Shown: positions 8,894-16,404, counted from the first letter of the stretch. The stretch is 64,000 nt of DNA from an uncultured Dysgonomonas sp. (GCA_937995835.1 CALKIV010000025.1:132564-196563); one strand, 5' to 3'. Made by a program: numbers and translations. The notes: a model not told the origin generated them from the sequence alone.

Positions 8894-9736
8894 CTATTCA
8901 GCACTTTGTCTTCCATTTACATATTCGCCCAAGATCTGTAAATTGGTGGTCAGTGGGTGAATGGCATTCAACGATTGGCGAAATCTGGTTTTGTCAGCAA
9001 ATTTCAGGTCTACATAAAACTGATATTCCCACTCTCTACCGATGATGGGCAGTGATTGTATTTTAGTTAAGTTGATATTGTAGAACGAGAAAACGGATAG
9101 TACGTGCGACAAGCTCCCTTCGGTATGTGCTGTGGTGAAAACGATGGATGCTTTGTTGACCACTTCGTCTTTTTGTAGGGTGTCGACGATCCATGGTTGA
9201 GCAAAAATCAGAAAGCGTGTGTAGTTGTGCGAGTTGGTCTCTATTCCTTTTGCCAAGATGTCTAGTCCATATATTTCGGCTGCTTTGGTGCTACAAACGG
9301 CTGCTATGCCTGTTGATTGATTTTTGGCTATATCTCTGGCGGCTAAAGCCGTGTCTTCGTGTTCTACGACTCTGATGTTGGGCAACTTATTCATAAATTC
9401 TTTGCACTGCATGAGTGCAATAGGGTGCGATTGAATTTCCTTGATGTCATGAATAGACTGTCCCGGAAGTGCTGCCAAGCAGTGCGATATGCGTTGTTTG
9501 TATTCTCCTGCAATAGGAAATTCATTGTCTTTGAGTAAATCGTAGTTGGGAAGAAGGCTACCTGCGATTGTGTTTTCGATTGCCATGATACCGATGATGC
9601 CAGGATCTTTCTTGATATTGTCAAAAATATCTTTGAAGGTGCTACACGGTACTATCTCAACTTCTTCTCCGAAATAGTTTTCGGCTGCAATGGCATGATA
9701 TGCTCCTAATCCTCCTTGAATGGCTACTTTCTTCAT
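8894..9736 (-). CDS. pheA: Prephenate dehydratase with ACT domain
   Basis: It converts prephenate to phenylpyruvate, the phenylalanine-specific step. The 280 residues begin KKVAIQGGLGAYHAIAAENY, continue with the catalytic-domain segments IGIMAIENTIAGSL and NYTRFLIFAQP (Thr-Arg-Phe catalytic motif), and end with an ACT regulatory domain (about 190-270: TEGSLSHVLSVFSFYNINLT, then KIQSLPI where many homologues have the ESRP Phe-binding motif). There is no chorismate mutase domain. It is the first structural gene after the leader peptide and terminator, so transcription must read through the attenuator to reach it. Allosteric feedback by Phe is plausible, although the changed ESRP motif makes its strength uncertain. 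Confidence 0.95.
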   Translation of the reverse strand: MKKVAIQGGLGAYHAIAAENYFGEEVEIVPCSTFKDIFDNIKKDPGIIGIMAIENTIAGSLLPNYDLLKDNEFPIAGEYKQRISHCLAALPGQSIHDIKEIQSHPIALMQCKEFMNKLPNIRVVEHEDTALAARDIAKNQSTGIAAVCSTKAAEIYGLDILAKGIETNSHNYTRFLIFAQPWIVDTLQKDEVVNKASIVFTTAHTEGSLSHVLSVFSFYNINLTKIQSLPIIGREWEYQFYVDLKFADKTRFRQSLNAIHPLTTNLQILGEYVNGRQSAE

Positions 9737-9754
9737 AATTAATATTTTTTACTC

Positions 9755-9785
9755 AAAAAAAAATCCTGTCATTTTTGACAGGATT
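9755..9785 (-). terminator. Attenuator terminator hairpin upstream of pheA
   Basis: Read on the minus strand, AATCCTGTCA (9785-9776) pairs perfectly over 10 bp with TGACAGGATT (9771-9762) around an AAAA loop. A run of nine T follows (9763-9755), overlapping the end of the stem. It lies between the leader peptide and the pheA start, which is where an attenuator belongs. Confidence 0.9.
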
Positions 9786-9840
9786 CTATATTTTATTTTT
9801 CGATCATTCGTTAAAAAAACTTAACATACAAAACCCTGTC
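9777..9840 (-). promoter_or_regulatory. Predicted antiterminator pairing of the Phe/Tyr attenuator
   Basis: Minus-strand GACAGGGTT (9840-9832, inside the last codons of the leader peptide) can pair with AATCCTGTC (9785-9777), giving nine pairs with one G-U. The second segment is also the 5' arm of the terminator, so the two structures exclude each other. Segment one begins 10 bases after the last codon of the Phe/Tyr run. A ribosome stalled in the run leaves it free, whereas one reaching the stop codon covers it. Confidence 0.8.
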
Positions 9841-9895
9841 TACTCTTGCTATAAAAGTAAAAAAAGTAAAAATATGTAAAGCTAAAATTCTTCAT
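9821..9895 (-). CDS. Phe/Tyr-rich leader peptide of the aromatic amino acid operon
   Basis: This is a 24-codon reading frame with an ATG start (9895-9893) and a TAA stop (9823-9821). Residues 4-15 read FSFTYFYFFYFY, ten aromatic residues out of twelve; the whole peptide has seven Phe and four Tyr. Such a composition in a short frame between a promoter and an intrinsic terminator is the hallmark of ribosome-mediated transcription attenuation, as known for pheL and trpL in enterobacteria. Starvation for charged tRNA-Phe or tRNA-Tyr would stall the ribosome in the run, let the antiterminator form and switch on pheA through tyrA. The start lies about 22 bases after the predicted transcription start. 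No Shine-Dalgarno is evident, as is usual in Bacteroidota. Confidence 0.88.
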   Translation of the reverse strand: MKNFSFTYFYFFYFYSKSRQGFVC

Positions 9896-9923
9896 ATCTG
9901 TATTGATATCTTTTATTTGATTA

Positions 9924-9953
9924 CAAATATAGTGTTTTTTTGATAGTGGCAAA
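9924..9953 (-). promoter_or_regulatory. Promoter of the Phe/Tyr operon
   Basis: On the minus strand TTTG (9953-9950) and TATATTTG (9931-9924) are separated by 18 bases. They match the Bacteroidota primary sigma consensus (TTTG at about -33, TAnnTTTG at about -7). Transcription should begin near 9917, just upstream of the leader peptide. Confidence 0.75.
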
Positions 9954-10016
9954 TGTTTTCGTCAGTTTTTGTTTATAAAAATGTCTTTTTTCTATTTTTG
10001 TTTCCATTTTGACGAT

Positions 10017-10053
10017 AAAAAAGAGACTATCATCAAAATGACAATAGTCTCTT
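10017..10053 (-). terminator. Terminator after secG
   Basis: On the minus strand AAGAGACTAT (10053-10044) pairs with ATAGTCTCTT (10030-10021) and a run of T follows. It closes the regulator-lptE-TPR-secG operon and insulates it from the downstream aromatic operon. Confidence 0.85.
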
Positions 10054-10084
10054 CTCTATATTTTATTTAGTCTCTTCTTAGAGA

Positions 10085-10456
10085 TTAATTGTTTTCAGGA
10101 GCCGGAGCAGGTGTGCTTTCGGGAGTTCCACTTGTTGCAGGAGTTTGTAACAATGGAGCTTCTTCTGAAGACATATCAGGAAGACCAACTGGTAGTTCTT
10201 GTTGTTGTACACCTACAGCTGATTTTTTACCTCCTTTTGGAGCAATTGCTACGGTGGTAATGCTTAGCACTATGATCACGCTAGCCAAAATCCAAGTTGC
10301 TTTTTCTACACCATCAGTCGTTTTCTTTACACCCAAGATGGCGTTGTTGGATGAAAAGTTTGAAGCCAATCCTCCTCCTTTAGATTTTTGAACTAGTACA
10401 ACTAGTATTAAAAGGATTGCTGCAATAACAATAAGTATTGTAAATAACGTACTCAT
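10085..10456 (-). CDS. secG: Preprotein translocase subunit SecG
   Basis: SecG is the small accessory subunit of the SecYEG inner-membrane protein channel. The N-terminal helix (residues about 4-24), the QKSKGGGLASNFSS loop and the second helix (about 52-72) are diagnostic. A Pro/Ala/Glu-rich tail after residue 75 brings the length to 123, longer than the core family. The start codon overlaps the stop of the upstream TPR gene by four bases, indicating translational coupling. It is the last gene of its operon. Confidence 0.92.
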   Translation of the reverse strand: MSTLFTILIVIAAILLILVVLVQKSKGGGLASNFSSNNAILGVKKTTDGVEKATWILASVIIVLSITTVAIAPKGGKKSAVGVQQQELPVGLPDMSSEEAPLLQTPATSGTPESTPAPAPENN

Positions 10457-11388
10457 TTTTTATTTCTATATTTCGAATTTATAATCAATTTCTCCAGATA
10501 TCTCAATTGGTCTGCAAAGTAACTATTTTTTTTCGGATATTTCAAACTTAGATGCTCAATTATTTCATATGCTTTTTGATAGCGCTTTTGTTTGGTGTAA
10601 ATTTTTGCAAGCGTCTCGGTAAAAAACACATCGTCGCCTAGTTCCTCATCTCTATTGTCAGTCTCTTCTTCCTCGATGGGTAGATCTTTGTCTTCTTTGA
10701 TTGTGGTTTTGTCAAAGGTGGGCAAAAAAGATTTGGTTTTCGAGGTCTCGATAAACTGATCGATAATATTCTGATGCTTTAGTGGCACTAAATTAACTTC
10801 CTCTGTGGCATCTTCCAAACTGTATGTGCTTGGTGCTTCAAAAGGAATTATATCTTCTTCTTCTTCTTCGATGGTGGCTTCTGGTTCTGTAGCATCTACA
10901 TCTTCTATATAGATCAATTTGCTAAAGCTTTCATCTTTTCTGAAGCTAAGTTTTTCTTCTTTCTCCTTCTGTGAAGTTTCTTTATCGAGATACGAAAGGT
11001 AATCTACGCTGGCTAAGTTATTGTTGCCTGCAGCTGTTTCATATTCAAGTTGCAAATCTTCAGGTTCTTGATCGTCAAAGAAAGCATCTAGCAAGAGTTT
11101 TGTCTTGTCATCATGCAATTTGGCTTTGCCCGTATTTTTGAAATATTGGGCATATTCGTCTCTGAAAATATAGTAGAAAAGGCTTTCTCTATTTTTGAGC
11201 AAAACGCCTAGTCGAGCCAATTCGCCCTTGAACGACTGTACTTCATATTCGTAGATGGCTTTGAGGTAGATAAACTTAGCAATCTCAAAATAGGGATATT
11301 GTTCCACTAACTCCTTCAGTGCTCCAATGTCTGATGGGGTGGGGGTAGCATCATCTTTTATTAATTTATATAATTGCTCTTTCGTCAT
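10453..11388 (-). CDS. TPR-like protein between lptE and secG
   Basis: This 311-residue, largely acidic protein has no signal peptide. The N-terminal helices (about 1-90) resemble degenerate tetratricopeptide-type packing. The middle (about 120-230) is a low-complexity Glu/Asp-rich linker. The C-terminus (about 250-305: FFTETLAKIYTKQKRYQKAYEII, then HLSLKYPKKNSYFADQL) is a clear TPR pair. Its position between lptE and secG suggests an envelope-biogenesis role, but function is unknown. Four-base overlap with secG. Confidence 0.75.
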   Translation of the reverse strand: MTKEQLYKLIKDDATPTPSDIGALKELVEQYPYFEIAKFIYLKAIYEYEVQSFKGELARLGVLLKNRESLFYYIFRDEYAQYFKNTGKAKLHDDKTKLLLDAFFDDQEPEDLQLEYETAAGNNNLASVDYLSYLDKETSQKEKEEKLSFRKDESFSKLIYIEDVDATEPEATIEEEEEDIIPFEAPSTYSLEDATEEVNLVPLKHQNIIDQFIETSKTKSFLPTFDKTTIKEDKDLPIEEEETDNRDEELGDDVFFTETLAKIYTKQKRYQKAYEIIEHLSLKYPKKNSYFADQLRYLEKLIINSKYRNKK

Positions 11389-11395
11389 CCTTACG

Positions 11396-11914
11396 TTACC
11401 AGTTGGAAAGCGTCACGTTGAATATTTGATCTATGATTTCTTTGTTTAGTTCTTCTATCAAGGCATCCTGTACGCTGTCGAGCGATTTGTCACTCGGGAA
11501 GTCACGATAGGCAGAGATCGTTTCCTCCTTGTCTTGTGTAGGATCTACATTGTTTCTGAAACGGATTCGCACAGCCATCGTTAGTCGGGTTTCCGATGCA
11601 AAGGCATCTTCTTTCACGGCCATTGGCGTTAGGTCGTATCTCACAATTTCGCCCTCCAATTCCATGTCTCCACCAGCTTCCACAAAGCTCAACTTGGTGT
11701 TTCTGGTAAACATGTCTTTCAGGTTTTCGTTGAAGATGATGGCTAGTGGTGCGTATACTAGGCTAGACTGATTGGCAAAGTCTCTGATCTCCATCGTTTT
11801 TACTTTGTTGTAGTCTATTGAAGTTCCCTGAAAACTATACGAAACCTTACAGGCAGGAATCAGCATGGCTAATATAGTGATGCACAAAAGTGCAACGATT
11901 CTTATTTTATTCAT
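11396..11914 (-). CDS. lptE: LptE-family outer-membrane lipoprotein
   Basis: LptE plugs the LptD barrel and helps place lipopolysaccharide in the outer leaflet. A lipoprotein signal peptide ends at Cys22 (AMLIPACKV). The body has the alternating beta pattern and the TMEIRDFANQS and ...NLKDMFTRNTKLSFV segments typical of Bacteroidota LptE. The length of 172 residues is normal for the family. It lies between the sigma-54 activator and the TPR gene, 7 bases upstream of the latter. Confidence 0.88.
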   Translation of the reverse strand: MNKIRIVALLCITILAMLIPACKVSYSFQGTSIDYNKVKTMEIRDFANQSSLVYAPLAIIFNENLKDMFTRNTKLSFVEAGGDMELEGEIVRYDLTPMAVKEDAFASETRLTMAVRIRFRNNVDPTQDKEETISAYRDFPSDKSLDSVQDALIEELNKEIIDQIFNVTLSNW

Positions 11915-11944
11915 TATAGGTAATAAGGTGGTATTCTAAATATT

Positions 11945-13207
11945 TTAAAGCTCTTCTAAGTTATACTCTTTTATTTTTCGATATAAGGTGCGTTCGGAAA
12001 TTTGCAAATCCTGAGCGGCATTTTTTCTTTTCCCTTGATGCCTTTCCAGTGCTTTGATGATCATCTCTTTTTCCACTTCTTGCAACGAAAGCGGTTCTTC
12101 TTCGGCTTCATATATAGGAGCCTCTATGACATCAGCATCGGCGATGTCAGCGTGTGCATCTTCGGCTATGCTGATAGGGGGCATGGGTGTTTCTTTAGCC
12201 AGCAGTTCAAAAGCTGGACTCTGCGATGTCGTGGTCAGTGCTGTGCTCTTGACCTCGTTGACACTTATTTTGCCGGAAATGATATCCGAAACTATTTTTT
12301 TGAGATCTGCCATGTCTTTTTTCATGTCAAAAAGCACCTGATAGAGAATCTCTCTTTCGTTGGCAAAGGTTTTAGACTCCTGATTGTTTTGTCCGGCTAC
12401 ATGAATCAGTCCTACCTCATTGGCAGGAAGATACTGTCTGAGACAGTCTGCACTGATTTCCCTCGTTTGTTCGAGGATAGATATTTGTTCCGTAATATTT
12501 TTCAATTGACGGATGTTGCCGGGCCATCGGTATGAGGTCAACACTTCTTTAGCAGCATCGCTAAGAATAGCTGGCGGCATATTATATTTTTCGGCGGCAT
12601 CGCTTGCAAATTTTCTGAAAAGCAACGGGATGTCTTCTTTCCTTTCGCGCAAGGCAGGTATTCTGATAGGCACCGTATTTAACCTATAGTATAGGTCTTC
12701 ACGAAATTTACCCTGTTTGGTGGCTTCCACCATATTTAGATTGGTGGCGGCAACTACCCGAACATCCGTTTTTTCGACCTTCGATGAGCCCACTTTTATA
12801 AACTCACCGGTCTCCAATACACGTAGCAAACGAGCTTGTGTGGACAATGGCAGTTCGCCCACTTCGTCGAGGAAGATAGTACCTCCATTTGCCACTTCAA
12901 AGTAGCCTCTTCTTTCGCCGATGGCTCCTGTAAATGAGCCTTTTTCGTGTCCGAAGAGTTCGGAGTCTATTGTGCCTTCGGGAATCGAACCACAGTTCAC
13001 AGCTATGTATGTGCCATGTTTGCGATGGCTAAATTGATGTATGATTTGTGGAAAGTTTTCTTTCCCTACACCACTTTCGCCCATCACCAGCACCGATAAA
13101 TCGGTTGGAGCCACTTGTAGAGCAATTTCTATATCTCTATTCAGCTCCGGAGAGTTGCCAATGATTCCAAAACGTTGTTTTACTTGCTGTATATTGAATT
13201 TTGTCAT
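11945..13207 (-). CDS. Sigma-54-dependent transcriptional activator without a receiver domain
   Basis: The 420-residue protein consists of an AAA+ sigma-54 interaction domain (about 10-245) and a C-terminal Fis-type helix-turn-helix (about 375-420, ISERTLYRKIKEYNL). Seen: a Walker A variant GESGVGKEN, the sigma-54 contact loop GSFTGA (consensus GAFTGA), Walker B GGTIFLDEVGEL and the arginine-finger region FREDLYYRLN. There is no N-terminal response-regulator, GAF or PAS domain, so control must come from another protein or from abundance. The start is set at the ATG at 13207; a TTG six codons earlier is less likely. It leads an operon with lptE and secG, suggesting a link to envelope homeostasis. 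Confidence 0.92.
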   Translation of the reverse strand: MTKFNIQQVKQRFGIIGNSPELNRDIEIALQVAPTDLSVLVMGESGVGKENFPQIIHQFSHRKHGTYIAVNCGSIPEGTIDSELFGHEKGSFTGAIGERRGYFEVANGGTIFLDEVGELPLSTQARLLRVLETGEFIKVGSSKVEKTDVRVVAATNLNMVEATKQGKFREDLYYRLNTVPIRIPALRERKEDIPLLFRKFASDAAEKYNMPPAILSDAAKEVLTSYRWPGNIRQLKNITEQISILEQTREISADCLRQYLPANEVGLIHVAGQNNQESKTFANEREILYQVLFDMKKDMADLKKIVSDIISGKISVNEVKSTALTTTSQSPAFELLAKETPMPPISIAEDAHADIADADVIEAPIYEAEEEPLSLQEVEKEMIIKALERHQGKRKNAAQDLQISERTLYRKIKEYNLEEL

Positions 13208-13256
13208 ATTAATCTTGCAATCCAAAGGATATTAATGTATCAATTCACTAACCTGA

Positions 13257-13264
13257 CAAAATTA
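13257..13264 (-). promoter_or_regulatory. Candidate -7 element upstream of the sigma-54 activator
   Basis: The minus strand reads TAATTTTG, matching TAnnTTTG, 50 bases upstream of the activator start. No clear -33 element was found at the right spacing, so this is tentative. Confidence 0.35.
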
Positions 13265-13536
13265 CATTTTTATTCCTTTCTTGTCAGTATTAATCTGTAC
13301 CAAAATGCTAAAAAAAGATTAAACGAGCAAATTTGAGAGCATAGCTCAGTCTTACATCGTCTTTTGAAGCCTTATAGAAGAAAGTGATAAAAGACAAAGA
13401 TCGACATGAAATAATACTTTTTTATGCTTTGATAATTGTATTAAAAGAGCTAACTTCATTGTAATAAATGATGTTGAGTATATGTATAGCCATAAAGATG
13501 GACTAAATTTTTTATGGATTAGTCTTCATTTTTTAT

Positions 13537-13544
13537 TAAATTTG
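13537..13544 (+). promoter_or_regulatory. Candidate -7 element for the winged-helix gene
   Basis: TAAATTTG matches TAnnTTTG and lies 66 bases before the start codon at 13610. The rest of the 380-base divergent gap (13226-13609) is AT-rich and I see no gene in it. Confidence 0.4.
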
Positions 13545-13609
13545 AATGTAATCAGAATTTAACATAGATAATATTAATCAAAAGTAACTATCAAAAAATC
13601 AAAACTAAA

Positions 13610-13810
13610 ATGAAAGAAATTATTGGAACAAATGCAGGAGTCATTTGGGATTACTTGAACAAAAAAGAAAAGGCATCATTAACACAAGTAAGAAAAGATT
13701 GTAAACTTACGATTAAGGACGCTTATGCAGCTCTTGGCTGGTTGGCTAGGGAAGGTAAAGTGGCTTTTAATGACCTAAAAGATGATTATGAGGTGGCACT
13801 ATTGAAGTGA
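13610..13810 (+). CDS. Small winged-helix domain protein (DUF2582-like)
   Basis: This 66-residue protein consists of one winged helix-turn-helix: helix IWDYLNKKE, helix SLTQVRKDCKL, recognition-like helix IKDAYAALGWLAREGKV, then a wing. It matches the small DUF2582/winged-helix family common in Bacteroidota, which are presumed nucleic-acid-binding proteins without a known target. It is monocistronic, with its own candidate promoter and a strong terminator directly after it. The compact size with no effector domain suggests an abundant accessory DNA- or RNA-binding protein. Confidence 0.85.
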   Translation: MKEIIGTNAGVIWDYLNKKEKASLTQVRKDCKLTIKDAYAALGWLAREGKVAFNDLKDDYEVALLK

Positions 13811-13836
13811 ATTTACACTTTCAGACCCAGTATACG

Positions 13837-13874
13837 AAAAGAGGCGCAATGGCAAACATTGTTGCCTCTTTTTC
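13837..13874 (+). terminator. Terminator after the winged-helix gene
   Basis: AGAGGC...GCCTCTTTTT hairpin with A-tract upstream and T-tract downstream, about 30 bases after the stop. Confidence 0.85.
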
Positions 13875-13967
13875 ATTGGTAGAGGAAGAAAGGTTTCATA
13901 AAAGCACAAAAATGTCATTTTTTGATCAATTGACGTGCGATTTTAAACGAATTCCTGAATAAATAAT

Positions 13968-13998
13968 TTTGTATATTCATTGCCTATCTCTATATTTG
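13968..13998 (+). promoter_or_regulatory. Promoter of the zapB-like/zapA/rny unit
   Basis: TTTG (13968-13971), 19 bases, then TATATTTG (13991-13998): a good match to the Bacteroidota consensus. It places transcription start near 14005, close to the ATG at 14022. The later TAAATTTG at 14012 is too close to the start codon. Confidence 0.7.
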
Positions 13999-14021
13999 CC
14001 TAGAGTTTCAGTAAATTTGCA

Positions 14022-14315
14022 ATGAATAAAGACGAACAACTTCTTGCCAACTTGGAGGTAAGAATAAGACAATTAATGTATTATTGTGATTCTCTTAAAG
14101 AAGAGAACGGTCGTCTTATGAAAGAAATAGAGGAGCGTGAAGACGCTGTGTATCTATTGGAAGAAAAATATGAGAAGCTGGAGCAAAGTTATAGTAATCT
14201 AAAGTTTGCCAAATCTTTCGAAACTGGTGATAGTCAGGAAAAAGATGAAGCAAAAAGAAGATTGTCAAAATTAGTGCGAGATGTAGATAAGTGTATCTCA
14301 ATACTAAAAAGCTGA
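14022..14315 (+). CDS. Small coiled-coil protein upstream of zapA (ZapB-like)
   Basis: The 97-residue protein is almost entirely heptad-patterned coiled coil (residues about 8-65, LKEENGRLMKEIEEREDAVY), with a C-terminal helix containing RRLSKLVRDVDKCI. It has no membrane segment. Position directly before zapA (26-base gap, same promoter) and its size resemble the coiled-coil partner ZapB that links ZapA-FtsZ bundles in enterobacteria. The relationship is by form and context only; sequence homology to ZapB cannot be judged here. Confidence 0.8.
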   Translation: MNKDEQLLANLEVRIRQLMYYCDSLKEENGRLMKEIEEREDAVYLLEEKYEKLEQSYSNLKFAKSFETGDSQEKDEAKRRLSKLVRDVDKCISILKS

Positions 14316-14341
14316 TTTAAGCAATTAGATGCAATTATATA

Positions 14342-14644
14342 ATGGACGAAGAATTTGTAATTAATCTGCGAGTAGACAATGTGATGTACCCCATCAAGAT
14401 CAAAAGATCGGATGAGGAGGTGTATCGCCGTGCTGCACGCGAAATTGATTACAAACTTGGACAATATAAAAGTAATTTTACAGGAGATTCTCGTGATCTG
14501 CAAACCAAAGATTATATGGCTATGACCGCGATACAGGCCGTGGCTGATAAAGGAAAGTTTGAGATGCGAGGAGAATTTTTTGAGGAAAAAGTTATAGCCT
14601 TGACCGATGAGCTTGACGAATTTCTGAAAAAACGTGTAAGATAA
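14342..14644 (+). CDS. zapA: Cell division protein ZapA
   Basis: ZapA bundles FtsZ protofilaments at the division ring. This 100-residue protein has the ZapA pattern: an N-terminal beta region with INLRVDNVMYPIKIKRSDEE, a helix beginning YRRAAREIDYKLGQY, and a long C-terminal coiled-coil helix (YMAMTAIQAVADKGKFEM). It follows the coiled-coil partner gene in the same unit. Confidence 0.9.
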   Translation: MDEEFVINLRVDNVMYPIKIKRSDEEVYRRAAREIDYKLGQYKSNFTGDSRDLQTKDYMAMTAIQAVADKGKFEMRGEFFEEKVIALTDELDEFLKKRVR

Positions 14645-14669
14645 AGAGACATAATTAACTTGTAAGTAA

Positions 14670-14732
14670 GCGAGCACTGATTTGATGAGTATTTTATTAA
14701 TATTCACTAGATCCGTGCTCTTTCTTTTTTTA
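14670..14732 (+). terminator. Long-stem terminator between zapA and rny
   Basis: GAGCAC (14672-14677) pairs with GTGCTC (14715-14720), and an inner TGAGTATT/AATATTCA stem extends it. TTTCTTTTTTT follows. rny therefore probably has its own promoter in the 60 bases after it. Confidence 0.75.
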
Positions 14733-14793
14733 TTCAAATCGAACTGGACGAAATGAATTTAAATTGAGAAATGATATATAAAAACTAAGAATT

Positions 14794-16338
14794 ATGGATA
14801 TAGGATTGATGAATGTGCTATTCATTATTCTGGCTCTTGTGGTGGGTGTGATTGGCACTTATGTGGTGCTAAACATGCTGAGTAACACAAGATATAAGAG
14901 TCGGGTAAAAGAAGCAGAGCAAGAGGCGCAAGTTTTAAAAGACAGAAAACTACTCGAAGTGAAAGAACAGGCTTTGGAAATGAAGTCGGAGTATGAAAAA
15001 GAAGTCAATGCACGCAACCAAAAAATGCATGCTGCTGAGAATAAAATTAAGCAAAGAGAGATTTCGCTGAACCAAAGACAAGAGGATCTGCAACGCAAGA
15101 GAAACGAAATAGATGCAGTGAAAGAAAATTTGGATAGCCAACTAGAGGTCATAGATAAAAAGAAACAAGATCTGGATAAGATGCATCGCCAAGAGGTGGA
15201 AAGACTAGAAGAAATTTCTGGACTTTCAGCCGAAGAAGCTCGCGAAAGACTTGTTGAAGCCCTGAAAGAAGAGGCTAAAAGCCATGCTCAGACTTACATT
15301 ACTGAGATCATGGATGAGGCAAAAATGACTGCCAACAAAGAAGCTAAAAAGATAGTGGTGCAGTCAATCCAACGTGTGGCCACCGAAACAGCTATCGAAA
15401 ATGCAATAACCGTTTTCCATATTGATTCTGACGAAGTAAAAGGACGCATCATTGGTCGTGAAGGGCGTAATATTCGTGCATTGGAAGCTGCCACAGGTAT
15501 CGAAATTGTGGTAGACGATACTCCTGAGGCTATCATCCTTTCAGGATTTGATCCAGTGAGACGTGAAGTAGCTCGTTTGGCATTGCATCAATTGGTGGCT
15601 GATGGTCGTATTCACCCTGCTCGTATCGAGGAAGTGGTGGCTAAGGTGCAAAAGCAAATAGAAGAAGAGGTAATAGAAACAGGAAAACGTACAGCGATAG
15701 ATTTGGGCATACATGGTCTACACCCAGAGTTGATTCGTTTGGTAGGAAAAATGAAATATCGTTCGTCATACGGACAAAACCTATTGCAACACTCACGTGA
15801 AACAGCTAATCTGTGTGCTGTGATGGCAGCAGAACTAGGCTTGAATGTGAAGAAAGCGAAACGTGCAGGATTGTTACACGATATAGGTAAAGTGCCTGAC
15901 GATGAGCCAGAACTTCCACATGCTTTGCTGGGAATGAAATTGGCTGAAAAATATAAAGAAAAACCAGACATCTGCAACGCCATTGGGGCGCACCACGACG
16001 AGGTGGAGATGGAGAGCTTGATTGCTCCTATTGTGCAGGTCTGTGATGCTATATCAGGGTCTCGCCCAGGTGCTAGACGTGAAATCGTGGAGGCTTACAT
16101 CAAGCGTCTGAACGATTTGGAGCAGTTGGCACTTTCTTATCCGGGAGTCCTCAAAACTTATGCTATTCAGGCAGGTAGAGAGCTTCGTGTGATTGTTGGG
16201 GCAGACAAGATCGATGATGTGGAAACAGAAAAACTTTCTACTGACATCGCTAAAAGAATTCAGGACGAAATGACTTATCCAGGACAGGTTAAAATTACAG
16301 TGATCAGGGAAACCAGATCAGTAAGTTTTGCTAAATAG
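14794..16338 (+). CDS. rny: Ribonuclease Y
   Basis: This membrane-anchored endoribonuclease initiates mRNA decay. Order of parts: an N-terminal transmembrane helix (about 5-27), a long coiled coil (about 35-190), a KH RNA-binding domain (about 205-270, KGRIIGREGRNIRALEAATG) and an HD catalytic domain (about 330-420, with GLLHDIGKVPDDE and GAHHDEVE). At 514 residues it is of normal length and all HD metal ligands appear intact. It is followed by its own terminator. Confidence 0.96.
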   Translation: MDIGLMNVLFIILALVVGVIGTYVVLNMLSNTRYKSRVKEAEQEAQVLKDRKLLEVKEQALEMKSEYEKEVNARNQKMHAAENKIKQREISLNQRQEDLQRKRNEIDAVKENLDSQLEVIDKKKQDLDKMHRQEVERLEEISGLSAEEARERLVEALKEEAKSHAQTYITEIMDEAKMTANKEAKKIVVQSIQRVATETAIENAITVFHIDSDEVKGRIIGREGRNIRALEAATGIEIVVDDTPEAIILSGFDPVRREVARLALHQLVADGRIHPARIEEVVAKVQKQIEEEVIETGKRTAIDLGIHGLHPELIRLVGKMKYRSSYGQNLLQHSRETANLCAVMAAELGLNVKKAKRAGLLHDIGKVPDDEPELPHALLGMKLAEKYKEKPDICNAIGAHHDEVEMESLIAPIVQVCDAISGSRPGARREIVEAYIKRLNDLEQLALSYPGVLKTYAIQAGRELRVIVGADKIDDVETEKLSTDIAKRIQDEMTYPGQVKITVIRETRSVSFAK

Positions 16339-16368
16339 AGAATAGTCTATAATCAATTAGTTAGTATA

Positions 16369-16404
16369 AAAAGGGTGAGACATTTTATTTGTCTTGCCCT
16401 TTTT
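16369..16404 (+). terminator. Terminator after rny
   Basis: AAAGGG.GAGACA / TGTCTTGCCCTTTTT hairpin with T-tract, about 30 bases after the stop. Confidence 0.85.

Noticed and set aside
14234..14737. 167-residue frame on the minus strand opposite zapA
   Set aside because: It is antisense to two well-supported genes and shows no domain pattern; a shadow of biased codon use.
14650..14793. Possible 6S RNA downstream of zapA, its location in some bacteria
   Set aside because: Only about 145 bases with one long hairpin and a T-tract; this fits a terminator plus the rny promoter, not a 6S rod with a central bubble.
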